From Loktanella sp. IMCC34160 (lineage in GTDB: Bacteria; Pseudomonadota; Alphaproteobacteria; Rhodobacterales; Rhodobacteraceae), in the NCBI RefSeq assembly GCF_004145845.1, contig NZ_SELP01000005.1, positions 124,001-188,000 of the forward strand: a stretch of 64,000 nucleotides of DNA, read 5' to 3'. The notes below the pieces were generated by a model. The model did not search any database. It saw only the letters and a list, made by a program, of their open reading frames with translations, and was not told where the DNA came from. The stretch's first letter is position 1. Every line of letters begins with the position of its first letter. This document shows positions 26,080 through 34,972 of the stretch, one piece after another. Position numbers and translations under genes: made by a program.

Positions 26080-27134
26080 TCCTTGCGGCGACGACAGGAC
26101 TTGCCGACCCGATCCGCGTTGCCACTTTTGCCGCCCCGCTAAGCCGGGATGGGCCGGGGCTTCTGCTACGCGATATCCTGAAGGGCGACGATCCCGGCAT
26201 CGCCGCGATTGCCGCCGTGATTGCCCACGCCGATCCCGACATCCTGATCCTGACCGATTTCGACTATGACGCGGATCAGGTCGCGCTGGCGGCCTTTGCC
26301 GATCTTCTGGCCCAATCGGGCGCGCCCTATCCCCATCGCTTTGCACGGGCGCCGAACAGCGTCTGGATGACCGACCTTGATCTGGACGGTGACGGCCGGC
26401 TGGGCGGCGCGGCGGACCGGCAGGGGTTCGGGTTCTTTGCCGGGGACAATGGCATGGCGGTGCTGTCGCGCCTGCCGATTGATACGGGGGCCTCTGTCGA
26501 TCTGTCGGACGTGCTGTGGCGGGACTTGGCCGGTGCGACCTTGCCCGAAGACGATTTCCCGTCGGCCGAGGCGCAGGCGGTTCAACGGTTGTCGTCTTCT
26601 GGCCATTGGATCGTGCGGATTGCCCCGCTGGACGATCCGCCCTTTGATCTGCTGGTCTATGCCGCCACCCCGCCGGTGTTCGACGGACCGGAAGATCTGA
26701 ACGGATTGCGGGGCCGGGATGAACTGCGCCTGTGGACGGCGGTTCTGGATGGGGCGTTTGGCCGGGTGCCGGATAGCTTCATCCTCGCGGGCAACAGCAA
26801 CCTTGACCCGGTGGATGGTGACGGGTTCGCCGGGGCGATGGCCGATTTTCTGGCCGCCCCCCGACTGCAAGACCCGGCCCCGCGCAGCGCGGGCGCGGCC
26901 TTGGCCCCTGATCCCGATCATCGCGGCGACCCAGCCCTTGATACCGCCGACTGGCCGGAGGGAGAGCCGGGGAACCTGCGGGTGTCCTATGTCCTGCCCT
27001 CTGTCGATTGGACGGTTTCGGGCGCGGGCGTTTTCTGGCCCGCGCCCGACGATCCTGCGGCTGTGCTACTGGGCGACGACGGGCTTGCCGCCGGGCCGCA
27101 TCGCCTTGTCTGGGTCGATCTGCGCCGCGAGTGA
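26058..27134 (+). CDS. Exported endonuclease/exonuclease/phosphatase-fold protein
   Basis: About 358 residues, starting with a hydrophobic export signal (GAGLGLILAATTGLADP) followed by RVATFAAPLSRDGPGLLLRD. Typical landmarks of the EEP fold are the ADPDILILTDFDYD strand, the GMAVLSRLPI segment and FILAGNSNLDPVDGDGF, the metal/catalytic DN-like motif. The C-terminus LRVSYVLPSVDWTV corresponds to the D-Y/H strand. Role: probably a periplasmic phosphodiesterase or nuclease; substrate unknown. The start is uncertain: GTG 26058 is used here, but RR-containing codons lie just upstream and an ATG at 25950 is in frame. Its 3' end overlaps the convergent epimerase gene by 69 bases. Confidence 0.75.
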   Translation: MGAGLGLILAATTGLADPIRVATFAAPLSRDGPGLLLRDILKGDDPGIAAIAAVIAHADPDILILTDFDYDADQVALAAFADLLAQSGAPYPHRFARAPNSVWMTDLDLDGDGRLGGAADRQGFGFFAGDNGMAVLSRLPIDTGASVDLSDVLWRDLAGATLPEDDFPSAEAQAVQRLSSSGHWIVRIAPLDDPPFDLLVYAATPPVFDGPEDLNGLRGRDELRLWTAVLDGAFGRVPDSFILAGNSNLDPVDGDGFAGAMADFLAAPRLQDPAPRSAGAALAPDPDHRGDPALDTADWPEGEPGNLRVSYVLPSVDWTVSGAGVFWPAPDDPAAVLLGDDGLAAGPHRLVWVDLRRE

Positions 27135-27974
27135 GGCGCGGATCACCGCGTCAAACGGCGTGTCCTGAAACCCCGGCAAAAGGCGGTCGAACTTGTCCCG
27201 GCCCAACCAGTGCGAGGTTTCCCAAAGGTAGCGCATTTCCTTCATCTCGCGCGCCAGTTCCCAGACCGGGGACAGGGCGGACATGATCCACCAGGGGAAG
27301 CGGCTGAACCGGACGGGTCGCCCAAGTTGCCGTTCAAGTTCGTCCCGCAACTGAGCGCCGCTGAAGGCATGGCCCGGAAAGGGGATGTCCTCGAAGGGCG
27401 CAAGATCGGCCCGCCGGTTCGCCACCATCACCGCCGCCCGCGCCCAGTCCGGCAGGTAGCAGTAGGCCTGCATCACATCCGGCCCGCCCGCGATGGTCAG
27501 TTTGCCCGACTTGATCCCGCGCAGGTGGACCATCGACATCACATCGCCATTTGCCAACGGGTCGATGAAGTTGCCGGCCCGCAGGATGATCACCGGCACG
27601 CCCGCGGCGCGGTAGATTTCTTCCATCTCCTTGCGGATCTGGCCCTTGCGGCTGACCGGAACTTGCGGGGTCTGGTCAGACCATTCGCCGCCCCGGTCAC
27701 CATAGTTGTAGACGTTGCCGGGAATGATGACGGTGGCCCCGTTGGCGCGGGCGGCGGCGATGACCTGCGCGGTGATCGGGGGAATCAGGTTGGCCCAGTC
27801 GTGATAGGCGGGCGGGTTCAACCCGTTGACGATTACATCCGCCCCCTGTGCCGCCTTGGTCATGTCGGTGCCACGGCGGTAATAGTCCACCTGCCAGCCC
27901 GCGTCCTTGAATGCCTGCCCAGCGTGATGCCCGATCTTGCCCGAGCCGCCGAGGATGAGAACCTTTCCAGTCAT
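27066..27974 (-). CDS. NAD-dependent epimerase/dehydratase family protein
   Basis: A 302-residue atypical short-chain dehydrogenase. Residues 3-14 hold the Rossmann motif KVLILGGSGKIGHHAG; VIVNGLNPPAY and VIIPGNVYNYGD correspond to the later strands and active-site region, with Tyr in the NVYNYG segment. Substrate is unknown, perhaps a sugar nucleotide or quinone-type substrate. The ATG at 27974 is preceded by AAGGAGAT, which decides the start. It is divergent from the LysR gene at 28065 (90-base gap), its likely regulator. Its last 22 codons overlap the end of the convergent EEP gene. Confidence 0.88.
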   Translation of the reverse strand: MTGKVLILGGSGKIGHHAGQAFKDAGWQVDYYRRGTDMTKAAQGADVIVNGLNPPAYHDWANLIPPITAQVIAAARANGATVIIPGNVYNYGDRGGEWSDQTPQVPVSRKGQIRKEMEEIYRAAGVPVIILRAGNFIDPLANGDVMSMVHLRGIKSGKLTIAGGPDVMQAYCYLPDWARAAVMVANRRADLAPFEDIPFPGHAFSGAQLRDELERQLGRPVRFSRFPWWIMSALSPVWELAREMKEMRYLWETSHWLGRDKFDRLLPGFQDTPFDAVIRASLAAQIDPDKAMRPGGKPVVAQ

Positions 27975-28052
27975 GTCGATCTCCTTCATGTGATGGGTCG
28001 ACATTTATCCATTCACCTTTGTTTTGAAATTGCCCATAGCGGCATATCGTGT

Positions 28053-28066
28053 ATTCATTATTGAAT
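28053..28066. promoter_or_regulatory. Palindrome at the start codon of the second LysR gene
   Basis: ATTCA (28053-28057) and TGAAT (28062-28066) form a perfect inverted repeat spaced by TTAT, a shape like the T-N11-A boxes bound by LysR proteins. The right arm includes the ATG at 28065. Binding there would repress the LysR gene and could activate the divergent epimerase gene. Confidence 0.45.
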
Positions 28067-28961
28067 GACAAAACCGCTTCACTCCCTCGACTGGTCTTTG
28101 GTGCAGGCGTTTCTTGCCGTGGCCGAAACCGGCAGCCTGTCCGCCGCAGCCCGCGACCTTGGCAGCAGCCAGCCGACCCTTGGCCGCCAGATCAAGGCGA
28201 TCGAGGCGCAGCTGGGTGCGGCGCTGTTTCACCGCCGGGCGCGCGGCTTCGAACTGACCGAGACCGGCGCGGCGCTGGTCGCCCCCGCCCGCGACATGCG
28301 CGAGGCCATGCACCGAATCGCCCTGACCGCTGCGGGGCGCGAGGAGCGGCTGGCGGGCACCGTGCGGATCACGGCCAGCGTCGTCATGTCGACCTTTCAC
28401 CTGCCTGCGATCCTGACCCGCATCCGCGAGGCCGAACCCGAGATCGAACTGGAATTGGTTCCGTCAGACACCAGCAGCAACCTGCTGTATCGCGAGGCCG
28501 ACATCGCGATCCGTATGTATCGGCCGACGCAACTGGACCTCGTGACCCGCCATATCGGCGACCTGTCACTGGCGGCCTATGCCGCCACCTCCTATTTGGC
28601 GCGGCGCGGCCGTCCAAAGGGGCCGCAAGACCTGCCGCAGCATGAGGTGATCGGCTATGACGCCCAGTCCGACATTCTGGACGGGTTCCGGGCGGCGGGA
28701 ATGGATGTGGACCGCCATTGGTTCCGGATGCGCACCGATGACCAGCTTGCCTATTGGGCGCTTGTTCGGGCCGGGGCGGGCATCGGGTTTTCTCAGGCCG
28801 AGATCGGGGACAACGACCCATTGGTCGAACGTCTGGACTTTGGGTTTCCCTTGCCGACGCTGCCGGTCTGGCTGACCGCGCATGAGGCGATGCGGCAAAC
28901 CCCGCGCATCCGCCGCGTCTGGGACCTGCTGGCCGAGGGGCTTTCGCCTTTGGTTTCTTGA
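28065..28961 (+). CDS. LysR family transcriptional regulator
   Basis: A 298-residue LysR regulator with the helix-turn-helix at residues 8-66 (SLVQAFLAVAETGSLSAAARDLGSSQPTLGRQI) and a coinducer domain. The sequence is of the GcvA/CrgA-like type with a short hinge. It is divergent from the epimerase gene. No ribosome site precedes the ATG; a palindrome covers the start codon, consistent with autoregulation. The inducer is unknown. Confidence 0.92.
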   Translation: MTKPLHSLDWSLVQAFLAVAETGSLSAAARDLGSSQPTLGRQIKAIEAQLGAALFHRRARGFELTETGAALVAPARDMREAMHRIALTAAGREERLAGTVRITASVVMSTFHLPAILTRIREAEPEIELELVPSDTSSNLLYREADIAIRMYRPTQLDLVTRHIGDLSLAAYAATSYLARRGRPKGPQDLPQHEVIGYDAQSDILDGFRAAGMDVDRHWFRMRTDDQLAYWALVRAGAGIGFSQAEIGDNDPLVERLDFGFPLPTLPVWLTAHEAMRQTPRIRRVWDLLAEGLSPLVS

Positions 28962-29019
28962 CCCTCGCGGGGCAAAGGGCTAGGCGGTGCCGAACCCTTA
29001 TCACGACGGAACCAAACCC

Positions 29020-30126
29020 ATGTCCAACCCCTCTCTCCTCATCCTGCCCGGCGACGGGATCGGCCCGGAAGTCATGGCCGAGGTCAAGAAAATCATCGGC
29101 TGGTACGGCGACAAGCGCGACCTGAAGTTTGACGTCAGCGAAGACCTTGTCGGCGGGGCCGCCTATGACGCGCATGGCACGCCGCTGCACGACCACACGA
29201 TGGCCAAGGCGCAAGAGGTGGACGCGGTTCTTCTGGGTGCCGTAGGCGGCCCGAAGTACGACGTGCTGGATTTCAGCGTAAAGCCGGAACGCGGCCTGCT
29301 GCGCCTGCGCAAGGAAATGGACCTGTATGCCAACCTGCGTCCGGCGCAGTGCTTTGACGCGCTGGCCGATTTCTCGTCCCTGAAAAAGGATGTGGTTGCG
29401 GGCCTCGACATCATGATCGTCCGCGAACTGACCAGCGGCATCTATTTCGGCGAGCCGCGCGGCATTTTCGAGGAAGGCAACGAACGCGTGGGTATCAACA
29501 CCCAGCGCTACACGGAATCCGAGATCGACCGCGTCGCCCGGTCTGCCTTTGAACTGGCACGTCGCCGGGGCAACAAGGTCTGTTCGATGGAAAAGGCCAA
29601 CGTGATGGAATCGGGCATCCTGTGGCGCGAAGTGGTCCAGAAGGTCCACGACGAGGATTATCCGGATGTCGAGCTGTCGCACATGTACGCCGACGCCGGC
29701 GCGATGCAGCTGTGCCGCTGGCCCAAGCAGTTCGACGTGATCGTCACCGACAACCTGTTCGGCGACCTTCTGTCGGATGCCGCCGCGATGCTGACCGGGT
29801 CGCTTGGGATGCTGCCCTCGGCATCGCTTGGCGCGCCGATGGCCAACGGCCGCCCGAAGGCGCTGTATGAACCCGTGCACGGGTCGGCCCCGGATATCGC
29901 CGGTCAGGGCAAGGCCAACCCCATCGCCTGTGTGCTGTCGTTCGCAATGGCGCTGCGGTATTCCTTCGATCAGGGGGCCGAGGCCGACCGTCTGGAAAAG
30001 GCTGTCGAGAAGGTTCTGGCCGATGGTGTCCGCACCGCCGATCTTCTGGGCGAAGAGGGCGTGACCCCTGTGACCACCAGCGAAATGGGCGACGCGATCA
30101 TCGGGGCGCTTGACGCCAGCCTCTGA
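29020..30126 (+). CDS. leuB: 3-isopropylmalate dehydrogenase
   Basis: A 368-residue enzyme that oxidises and decarboxylates 3-isopropylmalate to 2-ketoisocaproate with NAD+. Recognised by the opening [17 protein letters not shown], the substrate loop [17 protein letters not shown], the Lys/Tyr region [19 protein letters not shown], and the metal-binding [38 protein letters not shown] binds NAD. The ATG at 29020 fits the family N-terminus; the frame is open 11 codons more. It is single, followed by a terminator, and separate from leuCD. Confidence 0.97.
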   Translation: MSNPSLLILPGDGIGPEVMAEVKKIIGWYGDKRDLKFDVSEDLVGGAAYDAHGTPLHDHTMAKAQEVDAVLLGAVGGPKYDVLDFSVKPERGLLRLRKEMDLYANLRPAQCFDALADFSSLKKDVVAGLDIMIVRELTSGIYFGEPRGIFEEGNERVGINTQRYTESEIDRVARSAFELARRRGNKVCSMEKANVMESGILWREVVQKVHDEDYPDVELSHMYADAGAMQLCRWPKQFDVIVTDNLFGDLLSDAAAMLTGSLGMLPSASLGAPMANGRPKALYEPVHGSAPDIAGQGKANPIACVLSFAMALRYSFDQGAEADRLEKAVEKVLADGVRTADLLGEEGVTPVTTSEMGDAIIGALDASL

Positions 30127-30148
30127 TCTGATCGGACGATGACAACAG

Positions 30149-30184
30149 AACCCCGCCCAACGCAGGGCGGGGTTTCGTATTTTG
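30149..30184 (+). terminator. Intrinsic terminator of leuB
   Basis: AACCCCGCCC (30149-30158) pairs with GGGCGGGGTT (30165-30174) around a six-base loop, followed by TCGTATTTT. Confidence 0.9.
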
Positions 30185-30253
30185 AGGGTCGCCAGATTGA
30201 CCCCGCGACGATATTCCCCAAAACTGTTGGCGCTATCACCAAAGGCCGGATTC

Positions 30254-31216
30254 ATGAGCCCGAATATCAAAGGCGCGCTTTACGCGCTGATCGCATTTGG
30301 CATTTTCGCCACCCACGACGTTCTGGTGAAAATCCTTGGCGGGCTTTATTCGCCGGTCCAGCTGGTGTTTTTCAGCGTCCTTCTCAGCTTTCCGCTGGCC
30401 ACGCTGATGCTGATGCGGGATGCGACGCCGGGCACCCTGTTGCCCGCGCACCCGTGGTGGATGGCCCTGCGGACCGTCGCGGCGGTGGTCACCGGCATGT
30501 CGGCCTTTTATGCGTTTTCGGTTCTGCCGCTGGCGCAGGTCTATGCGATGATCTTCGCCTCGCCCCTGATCATCACCGTTCTGGCGATCCCGATTCTGGG
30601 CGAGAAGGTGCGCCTGCGCCGGGGGCTTGCCGTGCTGGTCGGGCTGGTCGGGGTGATGGTCGTGCTGCGACCGGGACAGACCGAACTTGGCCTTGGCCAC
30701 CTTGCCGCGCTGATGGCGGCCTTTGGCGGGGCGCTGAACTCGGTCGTGGTGCGTAAAATCGGGGCGGATGAACGCAATGTGGTGCTTCTGCTTTATCCGA
30801 TGGTCGCCAATTTCCTTGTGATGGGCGCGTTTCTTGCCCTCGTCTACAAACCGATGCCGGTGGAACATCTAGGCCTGCTGGCGATCCTGTCGGTCCTGGC
30901 CTGGGTCGCGGGGCTGGGAATCATCGCGGCCTACAAATCGGGCGAGGCAGTGATCGTCGCGCCGATGCAATATTCCCAGATCCTTTGGGCCAGTGCCTAT
31001 GGCGCCTTCTTCTTCGATGAACAGATCGACGGGGCAACGGCGCTGGGATCGGCGATCATCATCGCCTCGGGCCTTTATATCGTGCTGCGCGAAAGCAAAT
31101 CGGGCAATTCTGCCAACCGTCCGGTGTTGCGCACCCGGTCCCGCCCCGAGACCGGAACCACCCTGCGGATCAGCCCGTTCCTGCCCAGTTCGATCCGCTT
31201 CAAAAGGGGGCAATAA
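30254..31216 (+). CDS. DMT-superfamily (EamA) transporter
   Basis: A 320-residue membrane protein with ten predicted helices in two EamA repeats (first from GALYALIAFGIFATHDVLVKI, second from GAYSILAV-type helices beginning about residue 160, where VRKIGADERNVVLLLYP occurs). Probably exports a small metabolite; the substrate is unknown. The start at ATG 30254 gives the standard short N-terminus; there is no strong ribosome site. It resembles the transporter at 5.6 kb in family and size but not closely in sequence. It lies between the leuB terminator and tRNA-Pro. Confidence 0.87.
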   Translation: MSPNIKGALYALIAFGIFATHDVLVKILGGLYSPVQLVFFSVLLSFPLATLMLMRDATPGTLLPAHPWWMALRTVAAVVTGMSAFYAFSVLPLAQVYAMIFASPLIITVLAIPILGEKVRLRRGLAVLVGLVGVMVVLRPGQTELGLGHLAALMAAFGGALNSVVVRKIGADERNVVLLLYPMVANFLVMGAFLALVYKPMPVEHLGLLAILSVLAWVAGLGIIAAYKSGEAVIVAPMQYSQILWASAYGAFFFDEQIDGATALGSAIIIASGLYIVLRESKSGNSANRPVLRTRSRPETGTTLRISPFLPSSIRFKRGQ

Positions 31217-31262
31217 GGCGCTTGCATATTCCGCGCGGGCGGATTAACCCACGCCCCACGGT

Positions 31263-31339
31263 CGGAGCGTAGCGCAGCCTGGTAGCGCACCTGCTTCGGG
31301 AGCAGGGGGTCGGAGGTTCGAATCCTCTCGCTCCGACCA
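31263..31339 (+). tRNA. tRNA-Pro (anticodon CGG)
   Basis: 77 nt with complete cloverleaf: acceptor stem CGGAGCG/CGCTCCG, D-arm with AGCGCAGCCTGGTAGCGC, anticodon arm CCTGC-TTCGGGA-GCAGG giving anticodon CGG, T-arm with GGTTCGAATCC, discriminator A and an encoded CCA end. It reads the CCG codon, which is frequent in GC-rich genomes. Confidence 0.96.
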
Positions 31340-31417
31340 AATCTCCCGATTTACGAAAATGCGCGGCACGAGCGGGACGACAGTCCTGTTACCTGCCGTT
31401 TCCCGCCTTGCCGGTCC

Positions 31418-32194
31418 CTAGCGCAAGCGCGGCGGCTTGTCCGGGTCGCTGCCGGGGGCGATGGGCGCGGCAGCAACCTCGGGTTCGGGCAGGTCGAACC
31501 GCAGCCCGACCCGCGCCAGACTGGCGGCCGCCGAATCCTGCGCCCGCACAAAGGCCACGTCGATTGCGCCTGCGTCGATTCCCGAAAAGGTCAGCGCCTC
31601 GCCCGCGGCAGAGGCCAGCGCGGCCTCGGCCCCTTCGACCGCGTCGACGAAGGCCAGCATGTGCCCCCGCGCGCCCGTGTCATAGATCACCCCGGCCAGA
31701 TAGGCGAAACGGGCCAGCCCCACGGCAGAGGCAAGTTTGCGGTCAATCCCGGCGACCACGCTGTCGGGCAACCCTTGCGGCGCGGTGAACTCGACCGGTC
31801 GGGCCTCGGCCACTTCGGGGCCATGGGCCAGCGTTTCGGCCAGCCAATCGACAGCGTCCGACGGGATCAGCATGGCCGACGGCCCGGTTTCAAGGTTCAG
31901 CCCCAGCCCGATTCCCTGCCCGGCCAGCATCCGCACCAGCATCCGACCAGACAGCCCGGCGTAGGGGCTTTCACTGCCCGTAAACCCGGTCAGCCGTTCG
32001 ATCCGGTCGAAGACAAGGACAAAGGTCTGATCCTCGACCTCGAATGTTTGCGGGGTCACGTCGTCGCCCTCGGGTTCGCCCTCCAGCAACAGGAAGAGTT
32101 CGGTGTCAGCCAGCCGTTCGTAGAATCGCAGGCGTGCAAGATCGTCCTCGGGCGCGGCCTCCATCGCGGCATGGGCGGTATCAAGTTCGGTCAT
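31418..32194 (-). CDS. SseB family protein
   Basis: A 258-residue protein with an SseB-type N-terminal domain (LARLRFYERLADTELFLLLEGE followed by TFVLVFDRIERLTGFTG) and a C-terminal half with a Pro-rich end. SseB-domain proteins were described as enhancers of serine sensitivity; a biochemical role is not established. The start is ATG 32194 (or the adjacent ATG 32197), behind GAGGTG within the end of the udg gene; the 14-base overlap indicates translational coupling. It is convergent with tRNA-Pro, 78 bases away. Confidence 0.82.
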   Translation of the reverse strand: MTELDTAHAAMEAAPEDDLARLRFYERLADTELFLLLEGEPEGDDVTPQTFEVEDQTFVLVFDRIERLTGFTGSESPYAGLSGRMLVRMLAGQGIGLGLNLETGPSAMLIPSDAVDWLAETLAHGPEVAEARPVEFTAPQGLPDSVVAGIDRKLASAVGLARFAYLAGVIYDTGARGHMLAFVDAVEGAEAALASAAGEALTFSGIDAGAIDVAFVRAQDSAAASLARVGLRFDLPEPEVAAAPIAPGSDPDKPPRLR

Positions 32195-32777
32195 CATCCA
32201 GCACCTCGGCGACGCGGGCCCGCAGGGCGGGCAGAAGTTCGGTTTCGAACCATGGGTTCTGTCTGATCCACGCCGTATTGCGCCACGACGGATGAGGCAA
32301 GGGCAGCACGCGGGGCCAATGGTCGCGCCAGCCGGCAACGGTTTCGGTGACACCGGCGCGGGTGCCAAGGTGCCAACGCTGCGCGGCACCACCGACCAAA
32401 AGGATAAGGCGCAGGTCCCGCAGGCTGTCCAACACCTCGGCCCGCCATGTCCGGGCGCATAGGGGCGGCGGCGGCAGGTCGGCGCCTTTGGCATCATAGC
32501 CGGGGAAACAGAAGGCCATCGGCACGATCGCGATTCTGTCCCGGTCATAGAAAGTTTCACCGTCCACCCCCATCCAATCGCGCAGCCGGTCACCGGAGGG
32601 ATCGGTGAAGGGTTGGCCGCTTTCATGGACCCGCGCGCCGGGGGCCTGCCCCGCCACCAGCACCCGCGCCGAGGGCCTGAACCAGACCACGGGACGCGGC
32701 GCATGGGCCGTCGCCGTCGCCCGAAACCTGTCGGCACACAGCCTGCATTCCGCGATCCGTTCGGTCAGCACGGCCAT
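32181..32777 (-). CDS. Uracil-DNA glycosylase-superfamily protein with four cysteines (Fe-S type)
   Basis: A 198-residue member of the UDG superfamily (COG1573-like). Motif A is GQAPGARVHESGQPFTDPSG near residue 43 and the second catalytic motif is LPHPSWRN with His162. Cysteines at 11, 14, 90 and 107 (C-x2-C ... C ... C) match the spacing of 4Fe-4S ligands in family 4/5 enzymes. It probably removes uracil or related lesions from DNA. It overlaps sseB, and is divergent from nhaA. A second superfamily member lies at 60.6 kb, and the cysteine pattern is opposite there. Confidence 0.85.
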   Translation of the reverse strand: MAVLTERIAECRLCADRFRATATAHAPRPVVWFRPSARVLVAGQAPGARVHESGQPFTDPSGDRLRDWMGVDGETFYDRDRIAIVPMAFCFPGYDAKGADLPPPPLCARTWRAEVLDSLRDLRLILLVGGAAQRWHLGTRAGVTETVAGWRDHWPRVLPLPHPSWRNTAWIRQNPWFETELLPALRARVAEVLDDDRT

Positions 32778-32852
32778 TTCCCGCCCGCCGCCGTTGTGCC
32801 TTTGGTTCGATTGGGGTAATCGCGAAGGAACAATATCCAACGGGGGAACTCG

Positions 32853-34118
32853 ATGTATCGCGTCTGGAATTTCGTCACCAATTATTCCCTGCTTCTGATC
32901 GCCGGGGCAATCATCGCCCTGATCTGGGCAAACGTGAACCCCGGCAGCTATCACCATTTCGTCGAATACCCGCTGGTCGATCATTTCTTCATCGGCCACG
33001 CCCATTATGACGCGGCGGGGCAGGTCGAATATCGGACGCTGACGCTGCACTACCTTGTGAACGATGTGCTGATGGCGTTGTTCTTCGCCATCGCGGCCAA
33101 GGAAGTCTGGGAGGCGATCATCCTCAAGAACGGGTCGCTGCGTGGCAAAAAGGCCGCGACCCCGCTGGTGGCAACCGCGGGCGGGATGCTCGGGCCGATC
33201 ACCGTCTACCTTGGTCTTGCCGCGCTTCTGGGGTCCGAGACCTACAGCGCTGTCGCCAACGGCTGGGCGATCCCCACCGCGACCGACATCGCATTTTCCT
33301 ACCTTGTGGGTCGCATGGTGTTTGGCGCGGGCCATCCGGCGGTGCGTTTCCTGCTGCTTCTGGCCATCGCGGATGACGCGGGCGGGCTGATTATTCTGGC
33401 GATCTTCTACCCGTCGGGCGAACTGGCGCCGGAATGGTTGCTCTTGTCGCTGGCCGCCGCTGTCGCCGTGTTCGTCTTTGCGAACTGGCTGCCCCGGCGT
33501 CTGGATCGTGGCAATGACGCGCGGCCCTGGTCCACCTGGGCGCGCAACACCCTGTCGTTCTGGCCCTACCTGATCGCGGGCTGCATCAGCTGGTACGGCT
33601 TTCAGGAAAGCGGGATTCACCCGGCCCTTGGCCTTTTGCCGATCGTGCCGACCATCCCCCATGCCGACCGGGCCTTTGGTTTCTTCTCGGAGGCCGAACA
33701 ATATCTGACCGACCTTCTGAACCACATCGAACACATCCTGAAGCACCCGGTTGAGATCATCCTGTTCTTCTTCGGCCTGCTGAACGCCGGCGTTGAGTTT
33801 TCCGCCATTTCGTCGCCGACCTGGCTGGTTCTGGCGGGGCTTCTGATCGGCAAGCCGGTGGGCGTTCTGCTGTTCGGCTGGCTTGCGGCGGGGCCGATGG
33901 GACTGGGCCTGCCCAAGGGGATGCGGACGATCGACCTGTTCGTGATCGGCTGCGTCGCGGCGATCGGCTTTACCGTGGCGCTGTTCGTGGCCTCGGTCGC
34001 CTTTGATCCGGGTCCGGTTCAGGACGCGGCCAAGATGGGCGCCCTGTTCAGCTTTGGTGCGGCTGTCATCTCGATCGTCGTGGGGAAGCTGACCCGGGTG
34101 CAGAAGCAGAACAGCTGA
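32853..34118 (+). CDS. nhaA: Na+/H+ antiporter NhaA
   Basis: A 421-residue inner-membrane antiporter exchanging two protons for one Na+, for pH and salt homeostasis. The hallmarks are AIPTATDIAFSYLVGRMVFG-like helix IV (here WAIPTATDIAFS), the ion-binding Asp pair in LLLAIADDAGGLIILAIFY near residue 175, and the closing helices with LPKGMRTIDLFVIGCVAAIGFTVALF. Ribosome site GGGGG precedes the ATG. Compared with E. coli NhaA (388 residues) it has a longer extramembrane loop, about 240-290, containing HADRAFGFFSEAEQYLTDLL. It has its own terminator. Presence fits a marine or saline lifestyle. Confidence 0.95.
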   Translation: MYRVWNFVTNYSLLLIAGAIIALIWANVNPGSYHHFVEYPLVDHFFIGHAHYDAAGQVEYRTLTLHYLVNDVLMALFFAIAAKEVWEAIILKNGSLRGKKAATPLVATAGGMLGPITVYLGLAALLGSETYSAVANGWAIPTATDIAFSYLVGRMVFGAGHPAVRFLLLLAIADDAGGLIILAIFYPSGELAPEWLLLSLAAAVAVFVFANWLPRRLDRGNDARPWSTWARNTLSFWPYLIAGCISWYGFQESGIHPALGLLPIVPTIPHADRAFGFFSEAEQYLTDLLNHIEHILKHPVEIILFFFGLLNAGVEFSAISSPTWLVLAGLLIGKPVGVLLFGWLAAGPMGLGLPKGMRTIDLFVIGCVAAIGFTVALFVASVAFDPGPVQDAAKMGALFSFGAAVISIVVGKLTRVQKQNS

Positions 34119-34137
34119 CCTCCGGGGGCAGTTTTGG

Positions 34138-34170
34138 AAAAGGGCGGTCTGACCGGGCCGCCCTTTTCAT
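34138..34170 (+). terminator. Intrinsic terminator of nhaA
   Basis: Perfect 10-base stem AAAAGGGCGG (34138-34147) with CCGCCCTTTT (34158-34167), ending in a T-run. One of the strongest terminators in the window. Confidence 0.93.
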
Positions 34171-34184
34171 TTGTGCAATAAGGA

Positions 34185-34214
34185 TTGTATTTTTCCGCCC
34201 CCATCCGACATAAT
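34185..34214 (+). promoter_or_regulatory. Candidate promoter of the kps genes
   Basis: TTGTAT (34185-34190), an 18-base spacer and CATAAT (34209-34214) in an unusually AT-rich stretch between the nhaA terminator and kpsT. The 5' leader would be about 90 bases and includes GTTAACC. Confidence 0.45.
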
Positions 34215-34312
34215 ATAAAGAAAAACAGCGCCTGATCATTGGGCGTTAACCATGTTCGGTGACCTTGCAGACGCTCTGCGGGCCATCCGCGGGCAGGCAA
34301 AAGCGGATCGCA

Positions 34313-34972
34313 ATGCTGGAATTCATTGATGTCAGCAAGTCCTTCTGGACCGGCAAGCAGCGCAAGGTCATCCTTGACCGGGCGTCGTTCCGGGTGGAGC
34401 TTGGCAATTCTCTGGGCATCCTTGCCCCCAACGGCACCGGCAAGACGACCCTGATCAACATGATGGCGGGGCTGGAAAAACCGGACGAAGGAAAGATCCT
34501 CCGCACCAGCCGCATTTCCTTTCCGCTGGGGTTCATGGGTGGGTTGGTCCACAAACATACCGCGCGCGAGAACACCCGCTATATCGCGCGCCTGTATGGG
34601 CTTGATCCCGATTATGTCGAAGCGTTCTGCCGCTGGCTGTGCGACATCAAGGAATATTTCGACATGCCGGTCGGCACCTACAGCCAGGGGATGCGGTCGC
34701 GCCTGTCGTTTGCCCTGATGCTGGCGCTGGATTTCGACATCTACCTGATCGACGAAGGGATGCCGCAGACGACCGACGCCGCCTTTAACCGCAAGGCCGG
34801 CGAAATCATGCGCGAACGGCTGGAAACGACGACGGTCATCATCGTGTCCCACCAGCCCCAGACGCTCGAGAAGTTCGCCAGATCGGCCGCCGTGCTTGCC
34901 AATGGCCGTTTTCACATGTTTGACACCTTGGAAGAAGCGAAGCAGTTGTATGACTACGAAACCCAAGGCTAG
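34313..34972 (+). CDS. kpsT: Capsular polysaccharide ABC transporter ATP-binding protein (KpsT-like)
   Basis: A 219-residue ABC ATPase of the KpsT/RfbE group, which powers export of group 2-type capsule polymers across the inner membrane with KpsM. Walker A is LAPNGTGKTT (the usual Ala/Cys is Thr), the signature is YSQGMRSRLSFALMLALD and Walker B is FDIYLIDEGM, followed by the switch His in VSHQPQ. The ATG at 34313 is the family start. Its end overlaps the kpsE start by 23 bases. The permease gene kpsM is not adjacent. Confidence 0.88.
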   Translation: MLEFIDVSKSFWTGKQRKVILDRASFRVELGNSLGILAPNGTGKTTLINMMAGLEKPDEGKILRTSRISFPLGFMGGLVHKHTARENTRYIARLYGLDPDYVEAFCRWLCDIKEYFDMPVGTYSQGMRSRLSFALMLALDFDIYLIDEGMPQTTDAAFNRKAGEIMRERLETTTVIIVSHQPQTLEKFARSAAVLANGRFHMFDTLEEAKQLYDYETQG

